From: Planctomycetota bacterium
Lineage (GTDB): Bacteria > Planctomycetota > UBA1135 > UBA2386
Assembly (NCBI GenBank): GCA_019636245.1
Contig: JAHBXX010000013.1
Span: 44,021-108,020, forward strand
Length of the DNA: 64,000 nt
Direction of reading: 5' to 3'
Shown: piece by piece, positions 49,725 through 58,663 of the stretch
Layout: the number at the start of each line of letters is the position of its first letter
Numbering within the stretch: the first letter of the stretch is position 1
Notes under the pieces: generated by a model
Told to the model about the DNA's origin: nothing
The model's input: only the letters and a program-made list of their open reading frames with translations
Database searches by the model: none
Position numbers and translations under genes: made by a program

Positions 49725-52088
49725 TCAGCGCGGCCGGAGGTCGAGCCGCACCGGCGAGTCGTCGCCGGCCACGAACTGCACCGGCGCCCGCGCCTCGTGG
49801 CCGCCCTCGCCCCAGGCGATCGCCTCGTAGGCGCCCGGCGCCAGGAAGGCGAGGAACTCGGCGCTGTCGGTGCCGTCGGCCCCGCGCCGGAAGGCCGCCA
49901 GCTCGAACCAGCCGATCGGGGCTTCGGGCTCGCGGATCGCCAGCCGGCAGGTGGGGCCGGCCGCGAACGGTGCCCGCACCACGAAGCGCCGCGGCACGCC
50001 GGCCAGCAGCTGCATGTCCTGCCGGCGCTCGACGCCGGCCTGCAGATCGACCTCGAACCGCGCCGCGGCCACCTTGGGGCCCTGCACGCGCAGCAGGTGC
50101 CGGCCTGGCGGCGCGGCCGCGAACCGGTAGACGCCGCCTGCATAGTCGGCGGCCAGACGCTGCGTCGGCAGCTCGAGCACCAGGGACAGCTCCGCCGGCG
50201 GCAGGCCGTCGGGGCCGACGACTTCGCCGTACAGGGCGGCCGCCCGGTCGAGCACGACGAGGCCCAGATCGCACGGCACCGCAGTGTCGACCGTCAGGCC
50301 AGGCCGCGACAGCCCGGCCTGCCCCGGGTGCTCGATGCGCACGTCGAGGGTGCCCGGCGGCACCTGATCGATGCGCACGTCGCCGCTTGGCGAGGCATGG
50401 AATCGGGCGAGCTCCTGCCGCTGGTGGTGCCACAAAGTCACCCTGGCGGCCAGGGGTTGCTGCTCGGCGCCGACCACGCGGCCCACCAGGCGGCCCTTGG
50501 CCTGTCGATGGTCGACGACGATGCGGACGAAATCGACCTCCGGGTCGATGCCCGGCTGCAGGGCGTCGGCGAAGGCGTGGTTCGCCGCTCGCGGCGCGTA
50601 GGCGAGCACATCGACGGGTCCGGCCCCCGACCATGCCACCTGGAATCGCCCTTGGGCGTCGGTGCGTCCCTGCGCGTTCACGCCCTCGCGATTGCGGATC
50701 CGCAGCCGCCAATCGGCGAGGCCGATGCCGTCGTGGTCGACGAGCTGGCCGCGCAACAGGCCCTCGAGGCTCGGTGCCTGCAACCTCGCCAGCCAGTGCG
50801 CGGGCGGCCCCGCCGCGAGCACCAGCGTCGTCTCGGCGCGACGGGCCGCCGGCTCGGCCAGGACGCCAGGTCCCTCGCGCGCGACCAGCCGGACGGGCCC
50901 TGGCGGCAGGCCGGAGAGTTCGAACGTGCCGTCGGCGGCGCTCACCGTGAAGGCGCCGTCGAGGTCGTCCATGGCCCCCGACCACACGCGGCAGTCCGCC
51001 AGCGGCGCGCCGTCGGCGTCCTCGATGCGGCCGTGCACGGCGCAAGCGGCCGGCAACACGACCTCGATCGCCGGCCGATGACCGGGCAGCAGTTCGAACT
51101 CGCCGCGCTGCGGGCCGTGCCCCCGCGCCCGGGCCCGGAACTGGATCCGTCCCGGTCGCAGGTGGTCGACGGCGAAGGAGCCGTCGGCGGCACTGCGGAC
51201 CCGCTGCGGCGGGGCGGGCAGCGCGGCGCCCGCGGGCGCCGGGGCCAACGCATGGAACTCCAGCTCGGCGCCCGCGACCGGGCTGCCGCCGGCGTCGCGC
51301 ACGCGCCCGTCGAGGCCGGCCGCGCTGCCGAGCAGGGTGAGCTGCACGACCGCCGTCGCCGGGGGAGCCGTGGGATCGCTCGGGGCGACCAGGGGAAACA
51401 ACGCCGAGGGCGCATGGGCGGGATGCTGGGCGCCGAGCCGGCCGCCGGCGGGCAGCGTGAGCTCGAAGCGGCCATCGGCGTCCGTGCGGCCGACGCGGCG
51501 CAGGCGCGGCGGGTGGCTGGCGCGGTCCGTCCACGGCAGCAGCACGATCTCCGCTTCGGCGATGCCCTGGCCCTGGGCGTCGACGGCCTGGCCGCGCACC
51601 TGCAGCCGTGGCTCCAGCCGCAGTTCCAGGCGCTGCACCGACCCCGGCGACAGCGTCCCGGCGGCGGGCAGGGCCCCAAGACAGTGCGCCTCGATCGGGC
51701 GGACCGTGCCGCCGGCCAGGCGGAAGCGCGCGCATCCCAGCGCGTCGGTCGGGGCGGTCAGCAGGGCCGGATCGAGCGCCGGCTCGCCGCCGACGACCAG
51801 CGTCACTTCGGCGTCGGCGACCGGGATGCCGGCTTGCGTCGGCCCCATGACGACCCGCACCTCGAGCACGGCCGGGCCCACGTCCGGCGTGTCCGCGGGG
51901 TCGACCCCGGCGCGCCCGGCCGGGGTCTCGGCCACCGCCGGGCCTGCCGGCGTCGCGCCGGCCGCGGGTGCCACCGGCGACGGCTGCGCCATCGGCACTT
52001 CGCGCCCGGCGCCGAACCGCCAGAGCGACAGCAGCGCCGCGGCCAGCAGCGCCGCGAGCACGATCAGCAGCAGCCAGGTTCGGTGCAC
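49725..52088 (-). CDS. Membrane-anchored protein with repeated carboxypeptidase-regulatory-like domains
   Basis: A 787-residue protein with one N-terminal transmembrane helix (about 4-24) and a Pro/Ala-rich linker to residue 70. It continues as a chain of about seven beta-sandwich units of the carboxypeptidase-regulatory/CNA-B type. Each has the pattern 'G-x-V-x-D-x-x-G-x-P-[IVL]-A-x-A' followed by 'T-D-A-x-G-x-F' (for example RTDADGRFELTLPAGG, VRDAGGSPVAGAELEF, AADGTFELSGLPPG). No enzyme domain is visible. It probably forms an extended surface or periplasmic rod. A TAGGAA box ends six bases before GTG 52088. It ends convergent with DUF2017. The kinase gene lies upstream on the same strand, 44 bases away. 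Confidence 0.75.
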   Translation of the reverse strand: MHRTWLLLIVLAALLAAALLSLWRFGAGREVPMAQPSPVAPAAGATPAGPAVAETPAGRAGVDPADTPDVGPAVLEVRVVMGPTQAGIPVADAEVTLVVGGEPALDPALLTAPTDALGCARFRLAGGTVRPIEAHCLGALPAAGTLSPGSVQRLELRLEPRLQVRGQAVDAQGQGIAEAEIVLLPWTDRASHPPRLRRVGRTDADGRFELTLPAGGRLGAQHPAHAPSALFPLVAPSDPTAPPATAVVQLTLLGSAAGLDGRVRDAGGSPVAGAELEFHALAPAPAGAALPAPPQRVRSAADGSFAVDHLRPGRIQFRARARGHGPQRGEFELLPGHRPAIEVVLPAACAVHGRIEDADGAPLADCRVWSGAMDDLDGAFTVSAADGTFELSGLPPGPVRLVAREGPGVLAEPAARRAETTLVLAAGPPAHWLARLQAPSLEGLLRGQLVDHDGIGLADWRLRIRNREGVNAQGRTDAQGRFQVAWSGAGPVDVLAYAPRAANHAFADALQPGIDPEVDFVRIVVDHRQAKGRLVGRVVGAEQQPLAARVTLWHHQRQELARFHASPSGDVRIDQVPPGTLDVRIEHPGQAGLSRPGLTVDTAVPCDLGLVVLDRAAALYGEVVGPDGLPPAELSLVLELPTQRLAADYAGGVYRFAAAPPGRHLLRVQGPKVAAARFEVDLQAGVERRQDMQLLAGVPRRFVVRAPFAAGPTCRLAIREPEAPIGWFELAAFRRGADGTDSAEFLAFLAPGAYEAIAWGEGGHEARAPVQFVAGDDSPVRLDLRPR

Positions 52089-52094
52089 GTCGGA

Positions 52095-52100
52095 TTCCTA
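52095..52100 (-). promoter_or_regulatory. -10-like box TAGGAA, leaderless type
   Basis: On the minus strand TAGGAA is followed by TCCGAC and GTG 52088, six bases of spacing, no Shine-Dalgarno. Confidence 0.35.
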
Positions 52101-52132
52101 CGCAGGGTGGGCGGCGGCAGGTTCGACTGCGC

Positions 52133-55100
52133 TCATATTCTGGCGTCGCGGTCCCATTCGGCAAGGAAGCGGCGCCGTCCGCCGCGGCTCGGCAGCCGTT
52201 CGGCGATCGAACGCACCAGCGCCCGCGCCGAGGCCGGGCGCGCCATCCAGGCCAGTGTGCGCAGGTGCAGCGAGAGCGGCAGGTCGAAGTCCCGCAGCAG
52301 TTCCTCGAGCTGCGCAGCGGCGTCCGCCGGCGGTCGGCCGAGGGCTGCCAATGCGAGCAACCAGTTCGCCCGCAGCTCGGGCAGGTCGAGCTCCTCGACC
52401 AGGGCACCGAGCGAATCGTCGGCCTCGCCGAGGCGCAGCAGGTAGCTGCGCGCCATCGCCTGGCCGAGCCGGTCCTCGCCGCTGCGGGCGAGGCCGACGG
52501 CGAGCTGCAGCAGCGTGCGGGCTTGGTCGTCCCGCCGCCGCCAGAACAGCCGTTCGGCCAGGAACAGCGCCGCGCGGGCGCCGAACACGGGCAGCGACAG
52601 GCGGTCCGCCTCGTCGATCGCGACCCGCAGGTCGTTGGCGGCGTCGTCCTCGCCGAGCAGCGTGCGCACCTGGCCGCGGTAGAGGTGCAGGCGCAGCCGC
52701 ACCCGCGGCAAGCGGTCGGCGCCGGGTGCCTGCTCCACCTTCTGCAGCGTGCGCTGCGCCGTGGCGTAGTGATGGCTCAGCGCCTCGACGCGGGCGAGGT
52801 CGATCAGCAGGTGGCAGCGCAGTTCCACCTCCGTCGGCGGCACCCGCTTCAGGGCGGCATGCAGCTGCCGCAGGCCGTCGGCGGCCTGACCGCGGTAGAA
52901 GAGGATGCGGCCGTGCAGGCCGTGGGCCTGCGCCGCCAGCACGTCGGCGGCATCGCCGGTGCTCCCGGCCAGGTCGTCGTGCACGGACTCGAGCAGGCTG
53001 ATCGCCGCGACCAGGCGGCCCAGGTCGAGTTCGCTGTTGGCCAGTCCCGTGCGCGCCTCGGCCGACGCCTCCAGGTCGTGCTGCTGCTGGGCCAGCCGCT
53101 CCGCGTCGCGGAAGGCGCGCCCGGCGGCTTCGGGCTGGCCGACCGCCGTGCGGGCCCGCCCGGACAGCAACAGGAAGCGCAGCCGGCGCCGTTCGTTCGC
53201 CGGCGTCGGCGCCACCTGGGCGAAGTGCACCTGCAGGCGGCCGACCAGGCGCAACGACGTGCGCCGGGAACCGGCGCGCACGCGTTCGTCGAGCGCGTCC
53301 AGCAGCGGGTCCAGCGCCGCTTCGTGCTGCAGCGCCATCGACAGGTGCATGCCCACTTCGAGCCGGCGTCCGCCGCGCGCCGCCAGCAGCTCGGCGGCGG
53401 CGCGGTGCAGGCGTTCGCGGTCGGCCGGCGGCAGGTCGCGCAGCAGGGCGAGCTGGAAGTCGCGGTGCCGGAAGGAGACCTCGCCGCCCTGGGCCCGCAC
53501 GATGCGGCCGCGGAACAGCGACAGCGTCTCCAGCACGGCCAGTTCGGGCAGTCCGACCAGGGCCGCCAGCAGACCCAGCGGGCAGCGTGCGCCGAGCACG
53601 GCCGCCGCCGACAGGACCCGGCGCTGCTGGGGCTCGAGGCTGGCGACCCGGCGGTGGAACCGCTGCACGTGCCCCGGGGCCGGCCGTGGCTCCGTCGCCG
53701 GATCGAGGTGGTGGTAGTCGCCGGCCCGCCCGGCCAGCAGGCCTTCCTGGACCAGATGGTCGAGGGCCTCGAGCAGGTTGCCCGGCAGGCCGCTGAGCAC
53801 TTGGTGGGCCTGGCGCAGGAACTCGTCGACGTCTTCGCCGACGCGGAACAGGGTGCGCCCGAAGGCCAGGAACTCGTGCTCCTCGAGGCCGGTGAGGTCC
53901 AGGCGCAGGTCGGGTTCGACCGCCGCTCCGTCGACGCCGGCCGCGAGCAGGAGCAGCAGCGGCAGGCCGTGACGCCGGCCGGCCAGGCGTTGCAGGATCA
54001 GACGGCCGCTGGTGTCGAGCCGCTCGGCGTGGTCGACGCGCACGACGAGCACCCGTCCGGGGCGCGGCAGCGACAGCAGCGCGCTGGCGAGCCGGTCGGC
54101 GCGCACCTCGGGGGGCTCGGTGCTGTGGCCGAAGGCGACCGCGGCGAGGGCCTCGGCCTCGCCGTCGTCGGCCGCGAACTGGCTGCGGGCGCCGGCGATC
54201 GCCCGCTGCATCGCGTTCGGCGAATCACGGTCGTCGCCGCGCAGCAGCAGGTCGAGCAGCGACCTGGCGAACGGCTCGCCGTGGCCGAGAGCGCTGTCGG
54301 CGTCGCCGCCGAGGTAGAGCGGCGGTTCGTCGGTCTCGAGCCAGGCCTGCATCGACTCGTCGAGCAGGCGGCGGCGGCCGATGCCGTCGGGGCCGGTGAC
54401 GACGACCAGGCCGCCGCGGCCGCCGCGGGCCTGGGTCAGCATGGCGTCGAGGCGCTGGCGTTCGTGCGCGCGGCCGACGAACGGCGCCTCGGCCGGGCGG
54501 CGCATGCGCAACAGGCGGCGGCTGCTGGCCAGCGCCGGCGCCCGGGTCTCGTGGCGGCGCCAGTACTCCGAGTGCTCGCCCTGGTCGAGGATGCGGGCCA
54601 GCTCCGCGGCGTCCCGCAGCCGGTCGTCGGGTTCCTTCTGCAGCAGGTCGCCGAGCACCTGTTCGAGCAGCGGGGAGATGCGGGTGCGCAGGTGCGAGGG
54701 TGGGATCGGCCGCCGGCGCAGGTGCGCATCGAGCATCTCGTCGGTCGTGAGCGCGTCGGCGAACGGATGGCGCCCGGTGGTGACCTCGTACAGGACGACG
54801 CCGAGCGAGTAGAGGTCGCTGCGTGGACCGGCCGGCAGGCCGCGCAGCACCTCGGGCGCGGCGTAGGCGACGCTGCCGGCTAGGCCAAGGCCCGAGCTGC
54901 GGCCCGGGGACGAACCGCCGCTGCTGCCGCCGCCGATGGCGCCGAACGGGCGCACCAGGCCCAGGTCGACGATCTTCAGCTGGCTGTCGGGCGTCAAGAT
55001 CAGGTTCTCGGGCTTCACGTCGCGGTGCACGAGGCCGCGCCGGTGCAGCGCCGACAGGCCGCGGGCCGCATCGGCGCCGATGCGCCTGGTCAGGTCCTCG

Positions 55101-55540
55101 ACCGGGGCGCCGGAGCGGGCGAGGAACTCGCGCAGGGTGGTGCCGTGCACGTACTGCATGACCAGGTAGGTGGTCTGCATGCCGAGCAGGTCGATCGTCT
55201 CGAAGCCGTAGATCTCGGCGACGTTCGGGTGCCGCAGCTGGCGGCCGAGCATGCCCTCGGCGAGCAGGCGGGCGTGCGCGCGCTCGTCGGCGACCAGCTC
55301 GCGGCGCAGGAACTTCACCGCCACCTCGGTGCCGGCCGGATGTTCGGCGTAGTCGGCCAGCAGCCGCGCGTGGTAGACGGTGCCCGAGGAGCCGCTGCCG
55401 AGCTCCTGCAGCAGCTCGAAGCGGCCCGCGACGGAGTGAGCGTAGTCGCGGGGGCCGGCGGCCGTCGCGCCCTCGTGGTCCTGTTCGCTCCGGCCGGCCG
55501 TCACCGCGACCCTTGTAGCGTCGGTCCCGCCGGTGCGCAT
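52133..55540 (-). CDS. PknK-like Ser/Thr protein kinase with ATPase and TPR domains
   Basis: A 1135-residue regulator. Residues about 40-310 are a Hanks-type kinase with glycine loop GSGSSG, Lys76, the HRDVKPEN catalytic loop (172-179) and a DLG magnesium motif (192-194), so it is probably active. A Gly/Ser-rich activation loop is notable. Residues about 350-720 resemble the STAND/MalT-type ATPase of PknK (FVGRAHERQRLDAML). Its Walker A reads GPDGIGRR (383-390), with Arg where the catalytic Lys of GKT/S is expected. The last 400 residues are helical TPR-like repeats. It has no DNA-binding domain. It is divergent from cysS, 63 bases apart. Confidence 0.88.
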   Translation of the reverse strand: MRTGGTDATRVAVTAGRSEQDHEGATAAGPRDYAHSVAGRFELLQELGSGSSGTVYHARLLADYAEHPAGTEVAVKFLRRELVADERAHARLLAEGMLGRQLRHPNVAEIYGFETIDLLGMQTTYLVMQYVHGTTLREFLARSGAPVEDLTRRIGADAARGLSALHRRGLVHRDVKPENLILTPDSQLKIVDLGLVRPFGAIGGGSSGGSSPGRSSGLGLAGSVAYAAPEVLRGLPAGPRSDLYSLGVVLYEVTTGRHPFADALTTDEMLDAHLRRRPIPPSHLRTRISPLLEQVLGDLLQKEPDDRLRDAAELARILDQGEHSEYWRRHETRAPALASSRRLLRMRRPAEAPFVGRAHERQRLDAMLTQARGGRGGLVVVTGPDGIGRRRLLDESMQAWLETDEPPLYLGGDADSALGHGEPFARSLLDLLLRGDDRDSPNAMQRAIAGARSQFAADDGEAEALAAVAFGHSTEPPEVRADRLASALLSLPRPGRVLVVRVDHAERLDTSGRLILQRLAGRRHGLPLLLLLAAGVDGAAVEPDLRLDLTGLEEHEFLAFGRTLFRVGEDVDEFLRQAHQVLSGLPGNLLEALDHLVQEGLLAGRAGDYHHLDPATEPRPAPGHVQRFHRRVASLEPQQRRVLSAAAVLGARCPLGLLAALVGLPELAVLETLSLFRGRIVRAQGGEVSFRHRDFQLALLRDLPPADRERLHRAAAELLAARGGRRLEVGMHLSMALQHEAALDPLLDALDERVRAGSRRTSLRLVGRLQVHFAQVAPTPANERRRLRFLLLSGRARTAVGQPEAAGRAFRDAERLAQQQHDLEASAEARTGLANSELDLGRLVAAISLLESVHDDLAGSTGDAADVLAAQAHGLHGRILFYRGQAADGLRQLHAALKRVPPTEVELRCHLLIDLARVEALSHHYATAQRTLQKVEQAPGADRLPRVRLRLHLYRGQVRTLLGEDDAANDLRVAIDEADRLSLPVFGARAALFLAERLFWRRRDDQARTLLQLAVGLARSGEDRLGQAMARSYLLRLGEADDSLGALVEELDLPELRANWLLALAALGRPPADAAAQLEELLRDFDLPLSLHLRTLAWMARPASARALVRSIAERLPSRGGRRRFLAEWDRDARI

Positions 55541-55603
55541 GGCGATTGTCGCCGTTGCGCGCCGGCGCGCGCTCTGCCATCGTGGCGCGGCTACCACTTC
55601 CGC

Positions 55604-57043
55604 ATGGTGATCAGGCTCCACAATTCGCTGACCCGTTCGCTCGAGGAACTGCAGCCGCTGCAGCCGGGAAGAGTGACGATGTACCACTGCGGGCCGACGG
55701 TCTACAGCTCGCCGCACATCGGCAACTTCCGCAGCTTCCTGTTCGCCGACGTGCTGCGCCGCTTCGTCGAGGACCAGGGCTACGCCGTCACCCAGGTCAT
55801 GAACGTCACCGACGTCGGCCACCTGACGCTCGACGACATCGAGGGCGGCGAGGACAAGATGGAGGCGGCCAGCCGCAAGACCGGTCTCACCGCCTGGGAC
55901 ATCGCCCGCAAGTACGAGGCGGAGTTCCACGCCTGCCAGCAGGCGTTGCACGTCCGGCTGCCGCACCACATGCCGCGCGCGACCGACTTCATCCAGGAGA
56001 TGGGGGTGATCATCGACGACCTGCTGCAGAAGGGCGTCGCCTACCAGCGCAACGGCAACGTCTACTTCGAGGTCGCGAAGTTCCCCGCCTACGGCAGGCT
56101 GTCGGGCAAGGTGCTCGACGAGCTCGAGGCCGGCGCGCGCGTCGCCGTCAACGAGGAGAAGAAGGACCCGCGCGACTTCGCGCTGTGGAAGGTCGATGCG
56201 AAGCACCAGATGCAGTGGGACGCGCCGTGGCGCGACGGCGCCCGCGGCTTCCCGGGCTGGCACATCGAGTGCTCGGCGATGTCGACGCACTACCTGGGCG
56301 AGCAGATCGACATCCACACCGGCGGCGAGGACAACATGTTCCCGCACCACGAGTGCGAGATCGCGCAGACCGAGGCCCACACCGGCAAGCGCTTCGTGTC
56401 GATCTGGCTGCACGCGCGCCACCTGCTGGTCGACGGCACGAAGATGTCGAAGAGCCTCGGCAACTTCTTCACCGTCGCCGACATCCTGCAGCGGGGCTAC
56501 ACCGGGCTGGAGCTGCGCTACGCGCTCGTCCGCGTGCAGTACCGGCAGACGCTGAACTTCACCCTGAAGGGGCTCGACGAGGCGCGGGCGGCGATCGCCC
56601 GCGTGCATGGCGCCCGGCAGCGGCTGGTGCGCATCCGCGAGGGCCGTGAAGCGGCCGGCGGCGACGACCTGGACGGCGCGGTCGCGAGCGCCAACGCGGC
56701 GTTCACCGCGGCGATGAGCGAGGACCTCAACGTCAGCGAGGCGCTGGCGGCGGTGTTCGAGTTCGTCAACGTCTGCAACAAGGCGCAGCCGTCGGTCGCC
56801 GGCGCCAAGGCGGGGCTGTCGGCCTTCGCCCGCTTCGAGGACGTGCTCGGTTGCTTCGGGCCGGAGCCGGTCCCGGGCGCCGTGGCCGATGCGCCGGCCG
56901 AGCTGCAGGACCTGCTGGCCGAGCGCACGGCGGCCAAGCAGGCGAAGGACTGGGCCAGGGCCGACGCGCTGCGCGACCGCATCGCCGCCGCCGGGTGGCG
57001 GATCGTCGACACCGCGCAGGGGCCGCGGCTCGAGCCTGTGTGA
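55604..57043 (+). CDS. cysS: Cysteinyl-tRNA synthetase
   Basis: A 479-residue class I aminoacyl-tRNA synthetase. The HIGH motif is HIGN (38-41), and zinc ligands include Cys29 in MYHCGPTVY, plus [10 protein letters not shown] and the later HHECE. The KMSKS motif is KMSKS (280-284), flanked by HLLVDGT and SLGNFFTV. The C-terminal anticodon-binding helices end in [19 protein letters not shown], a CysRS hallmark. It charges tRNA-Cys. ATG 55604 gives the usual start, with a TACCAC box six bases upstream. The overall length is normal. Confidence 0.97.
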   Translation: MVIRLHNSLTRSLEELQPLQPGRVTMYHCGPTVYSSPHIGNFRSFLFADVLRRFVEDQGYAVTQVMNVTDVGHLTLDDIEGGEDKMEAASRKTGLTAWDIARKYEAEFHACQQALHVRLPHHMPRATDFIQEMGVIIDDLLQKGVAYQRNGNVYFEVAKFPAYGRLSGKVLDELEAGARVAVNEEKKDPRDFALWKVDAKHQMQWDAPWRDGARGFPGWHIECSAMSTHYLGEQIDIHTGGEDNMFPHHECEIAQTEAHTGKRFVSIWLHARHLLVDGTKMSKSLGNFFTVADILQRGYTGLELRYALVRVQYRQTLNFTLKGLDEARAAIARVHGARQRLVRIREGREAAGGDDLDGAVASANAAFTAAMSEDLNVSEALAAVFEFVNVCNKAQPSVAGAKAGLSAFARFEDVLGCFGPEPVPGAVADAPAELQDLLAERTAAKQAKDWARADALRDRIAAAGWRIVDTAQGPRLEPV

Positions 57044-57075
57044 GCGAAGCCGGGTACACGGGCGCGGCGCGGTCG

Positions 57076-57081
57076 TAGCAT
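57076..57081 (+). promoter_or_regulatory. -10-like box TAGCAT before msrB
   Basis: TAGCAT followed directly by a small perfect stem (CGGGCCG, five-base loop, CGGCCCG, 57082-57100) in the presumed leader. About 50 bases separate the box from ATG 57132. Confidence 0.35.
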
Positions 57082-57131
57082 CGGGCCGCATCCCGGCCCG
57101 CCCCATCGGCGAAGGCCCCGCGCCCGACACC

Positions 57132-57689
57132 ATGCCAACCTCCCTGCGCGCCATGCTCGCCATGGCCCCGTTCCTGGGCTGCCTGTGCTGCTGCGGCACC
57201 GAACCGGTGGCCGCACCGCCGCCGGCGTCCCGACCCCCTGCCGCCGCGACCGAGAGTCCTGCCATGCCGACCTCCGAGCCGTCCAAGCCCGCCTACAACC
57301 CGCTCTCGCCCGCCGAGGCGCGCGTGATCCTCGACAAGGGCACCGAGCGCGCCGGCACCGGCGAGTACACCGACCTCGAGGCCGATGGCACCTATGTCTG
57401 CCGCCAGTGCAACGCCGCGCTCTACCGCAGCGACGACAAGTTCCACAGCGGCTGCGGCTGGCCGAGCTTCGACGACGAGATCCCGGGCGCGGTCGAGCGG
57501 CACGACGACAGCAGCTTCGGCATGCAGCGCACCGAGATCGTCTGCGCCAACTGCAAGGGCCACCTCGGCCACGTGTTCCACGGCGAGCGCATGACGCCGA
57601 AGAACACCCGCCACTGCGTCAACTCGATCTCGATGCGGTTCGTGCCGAAGGGCCGGCCGCTGCCGCCGCCGATCGGGCGCGGGAACTGA
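57132..57689 (+). CDS. msrB: Peptide-methionine (R)-S-oxide reductase, exported
   Basis: A 185-residue MsrB that reduces methionine-R-sulfoxide. The zinc site has Cys pairs CRQC and CANC. The core reads [14 protein letters not shown] and GHLGHVF, and the catalytic Cys is in [11 protein letters not shown]. An N-terminal signal [15 protein letters not shown] places it outside the cytoplasm, probably as a lipoprotein (lipobox FLGC). It is followed by a Pro/Ala linker to residue 55. The partner MsrA is not in the window. The start at ATG 57132 keeps the signal; a leader of about 50 bases carries a small hairpin. It is convergent with the next gene, with 22 bases between. Confidence 0.93.
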   Translation: MPTSLRAMLAMAPFLGCLCCCGTEPVAAPPPASRPPAAATESPAMPTSEPSKPAYNPLSPAEARVILDKGTERAGTGEYTDLEADGTYVCRQCNAALYRSDDKFHSGCGWPSFDDEIPGAVERHDDSSFGMQRTEIVCANCKGHLGHVFHGERMTPKNTRHCVNSISMRFVPKGRPLPPPIGRGN

Positions 57690-57711
57690 GGCGGACGCGC
57701 CCGCCGGCGGC

Positions 57712-58131
57712 TCACGGCGTCGGCTCGCTCCACAAGGTCACTTCCCCCTCGGCCAGCAGCCGACCACCGGTCTCGGCGTGGCCGGCGACCAGCGCGGTCG
57801 GTCCGAGCCGCCGCACCAGCCGCACGTGGTAGGTGATCTCGGCACCGGCCGGGGGCGACGCCGCGACGCGGAAGCGCTTCACGGCGACCAGCATGCCGCG
57901 CGGCTCGCGCGACGGGCCGGCGGCGGGGGGCGCCGGCGCCAGCAGCACGGCGGCCGCCTGCGCCAGCCCTTCGATCGCGCCGAGATCCCAGGGCAGGGCC
58001 CCGGGTCCGACGGGTTCGCCGCCGGCGACGACGGCCCGATCGCCGGCCCTGGCGACGAGCCGCCGCACCCGCAGGATCGGGTCCCGGTGGGGCACGACGC
58101 GCAGGAGCGCCCGTTCGCACGCCGACTCCAT
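57712..58131 (-). CDS. Hotdog-fold dehydratase-like protein (ApeP/FabZ type)
   Basis: A 139-residue single hotdog domain. It opens with ALLRVVPHRDPILRVRRLVA, matching the PHR.P..L...L pattern of ApeP/FabZ-like beta-hydroxyacyl dehydratases. It continues with LGAIEGLAQAAAVLL (long hotdog helix) and the strands VAVKRFRV, YHVRLVRRLG and GRLLAEGEVTLW. The active-site His and Glu positions are plausible (PHRD, IEGLAQ). Such proteins dehydrate 3-hydroxyacyl chains in fatty acid, aryl polyene or polyketide synthesis. No ketosynthase or acyl carrier gene is in the window. It is divergent from a second hotdog gene 72 bases away. Confidence 0.7.
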   Translation of the reverse strand: MESACERALLRVVPHRDPILRVRRLVARAGDRAVVAGGEPVGPGALPWDLGAIEGLAQAAAVLLAPAPPAAGPSREPRGMLVAVKRFRVAASPPAGAEITYHVRLVRRLGPTALVAGHAETGGRLLAEGEVTLWSEPTP

Positions 58132-58203
58132 GGCGGCATCGGACCGCGCGCGAACGGCCGCGGCAAGCGTGCGCCGGCGACGGGCGGGCGGCACGATCGC
58201 GGC

Positions 58204-58566
58204 GTGGCCCTGGACGTGCAACTCGCCGACGTGGTGCTCGATGCGGCCGGCGCCGCGCTGCGCGCGCGGCTGTGCGTGCCGCCGGCGCACCCGATCCTGC
58301 GCGGCCACTTCCCCGGCGCCCCGATCGTGCCCGGCGTGCTGCTGCTCGACGCCGTCCGGCGCGCCGTCGAACGGGTGCGCGGGCGGGACCTCGCGCTGGC
58401 CGAGGTCGCCGAGGTGCGGTTCGTGCGGCCGCTGGCGCCGGGTGCCGAGGCGCGCCTCGAGGCCACGCTGCGCGAGGAGGCGGACGCCGTCGTGGTCGAG
58501 GGGGCCTGGCACGGCGAGCAAGGCCGGCTCGCGGCCTTCCGGCTGCGCCTTGGCCCGCCCGCGTGA
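58204..58566 (+). CDS. Hotdog-fold protein, FabZ/ApeI-like
   Basis: A 120-residue hotdog protein. The FabA/FabZ signature is clear: AHPILRGHFPGAPIVPGVLLLDAVRRAVE, including the catalytic His of GHFPG. The remaining strands are VRFVRPLAPGAEARLEATL and GRLAAFRLRL. It probably acts on 3-hydroxyacyl thioesters as dehydratase or is a non-catalytic ApeI-type partner. GTG 58204 or the in-frame GTG 58216 serves as start; neither has a good ribosome binding site. Paired divergently with the other hotdog gene. Confidence 0.72.
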   Translation: MALDVQLADVVLDAAGAALRARLCVPPAHPILRGHFPGAPIVPGVLLLDAVRRAVERVRGRDLALAEVAEVRFVRPLAPGAEARLEATLREEADAVVVEGAWHGEQGRLAAFRLRLGPPA

Positions 58567-58651
58567 GGGCGCGGCCATCGCCATGGTCGGGAGCGTGGCC
58601 GTCGCCGGCGGTACCACGCAGGGCGCCGTTCCCCTGCCGGTGGGTCGCCGC

Positions 58652-58657
58652 TAGGCT
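58652..58657 (+). promoter_or_regulatory. -10-like box TAGGCT, leaderless type
   Basis: TAGGCT, then GCCGCC and GTG 58664. A TTCCCC 17 bases upstream (58629-58634) is a poor -35. Confidence 0.45.
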
Positions 58658-58663
58658 GCCGCC

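Noticed and set aside
57044..57131. Structured RNA or riboswitch in the msrB leader
   Set aside because: One 7-bp stem is present but no conserved riboswitch core could be recognised.
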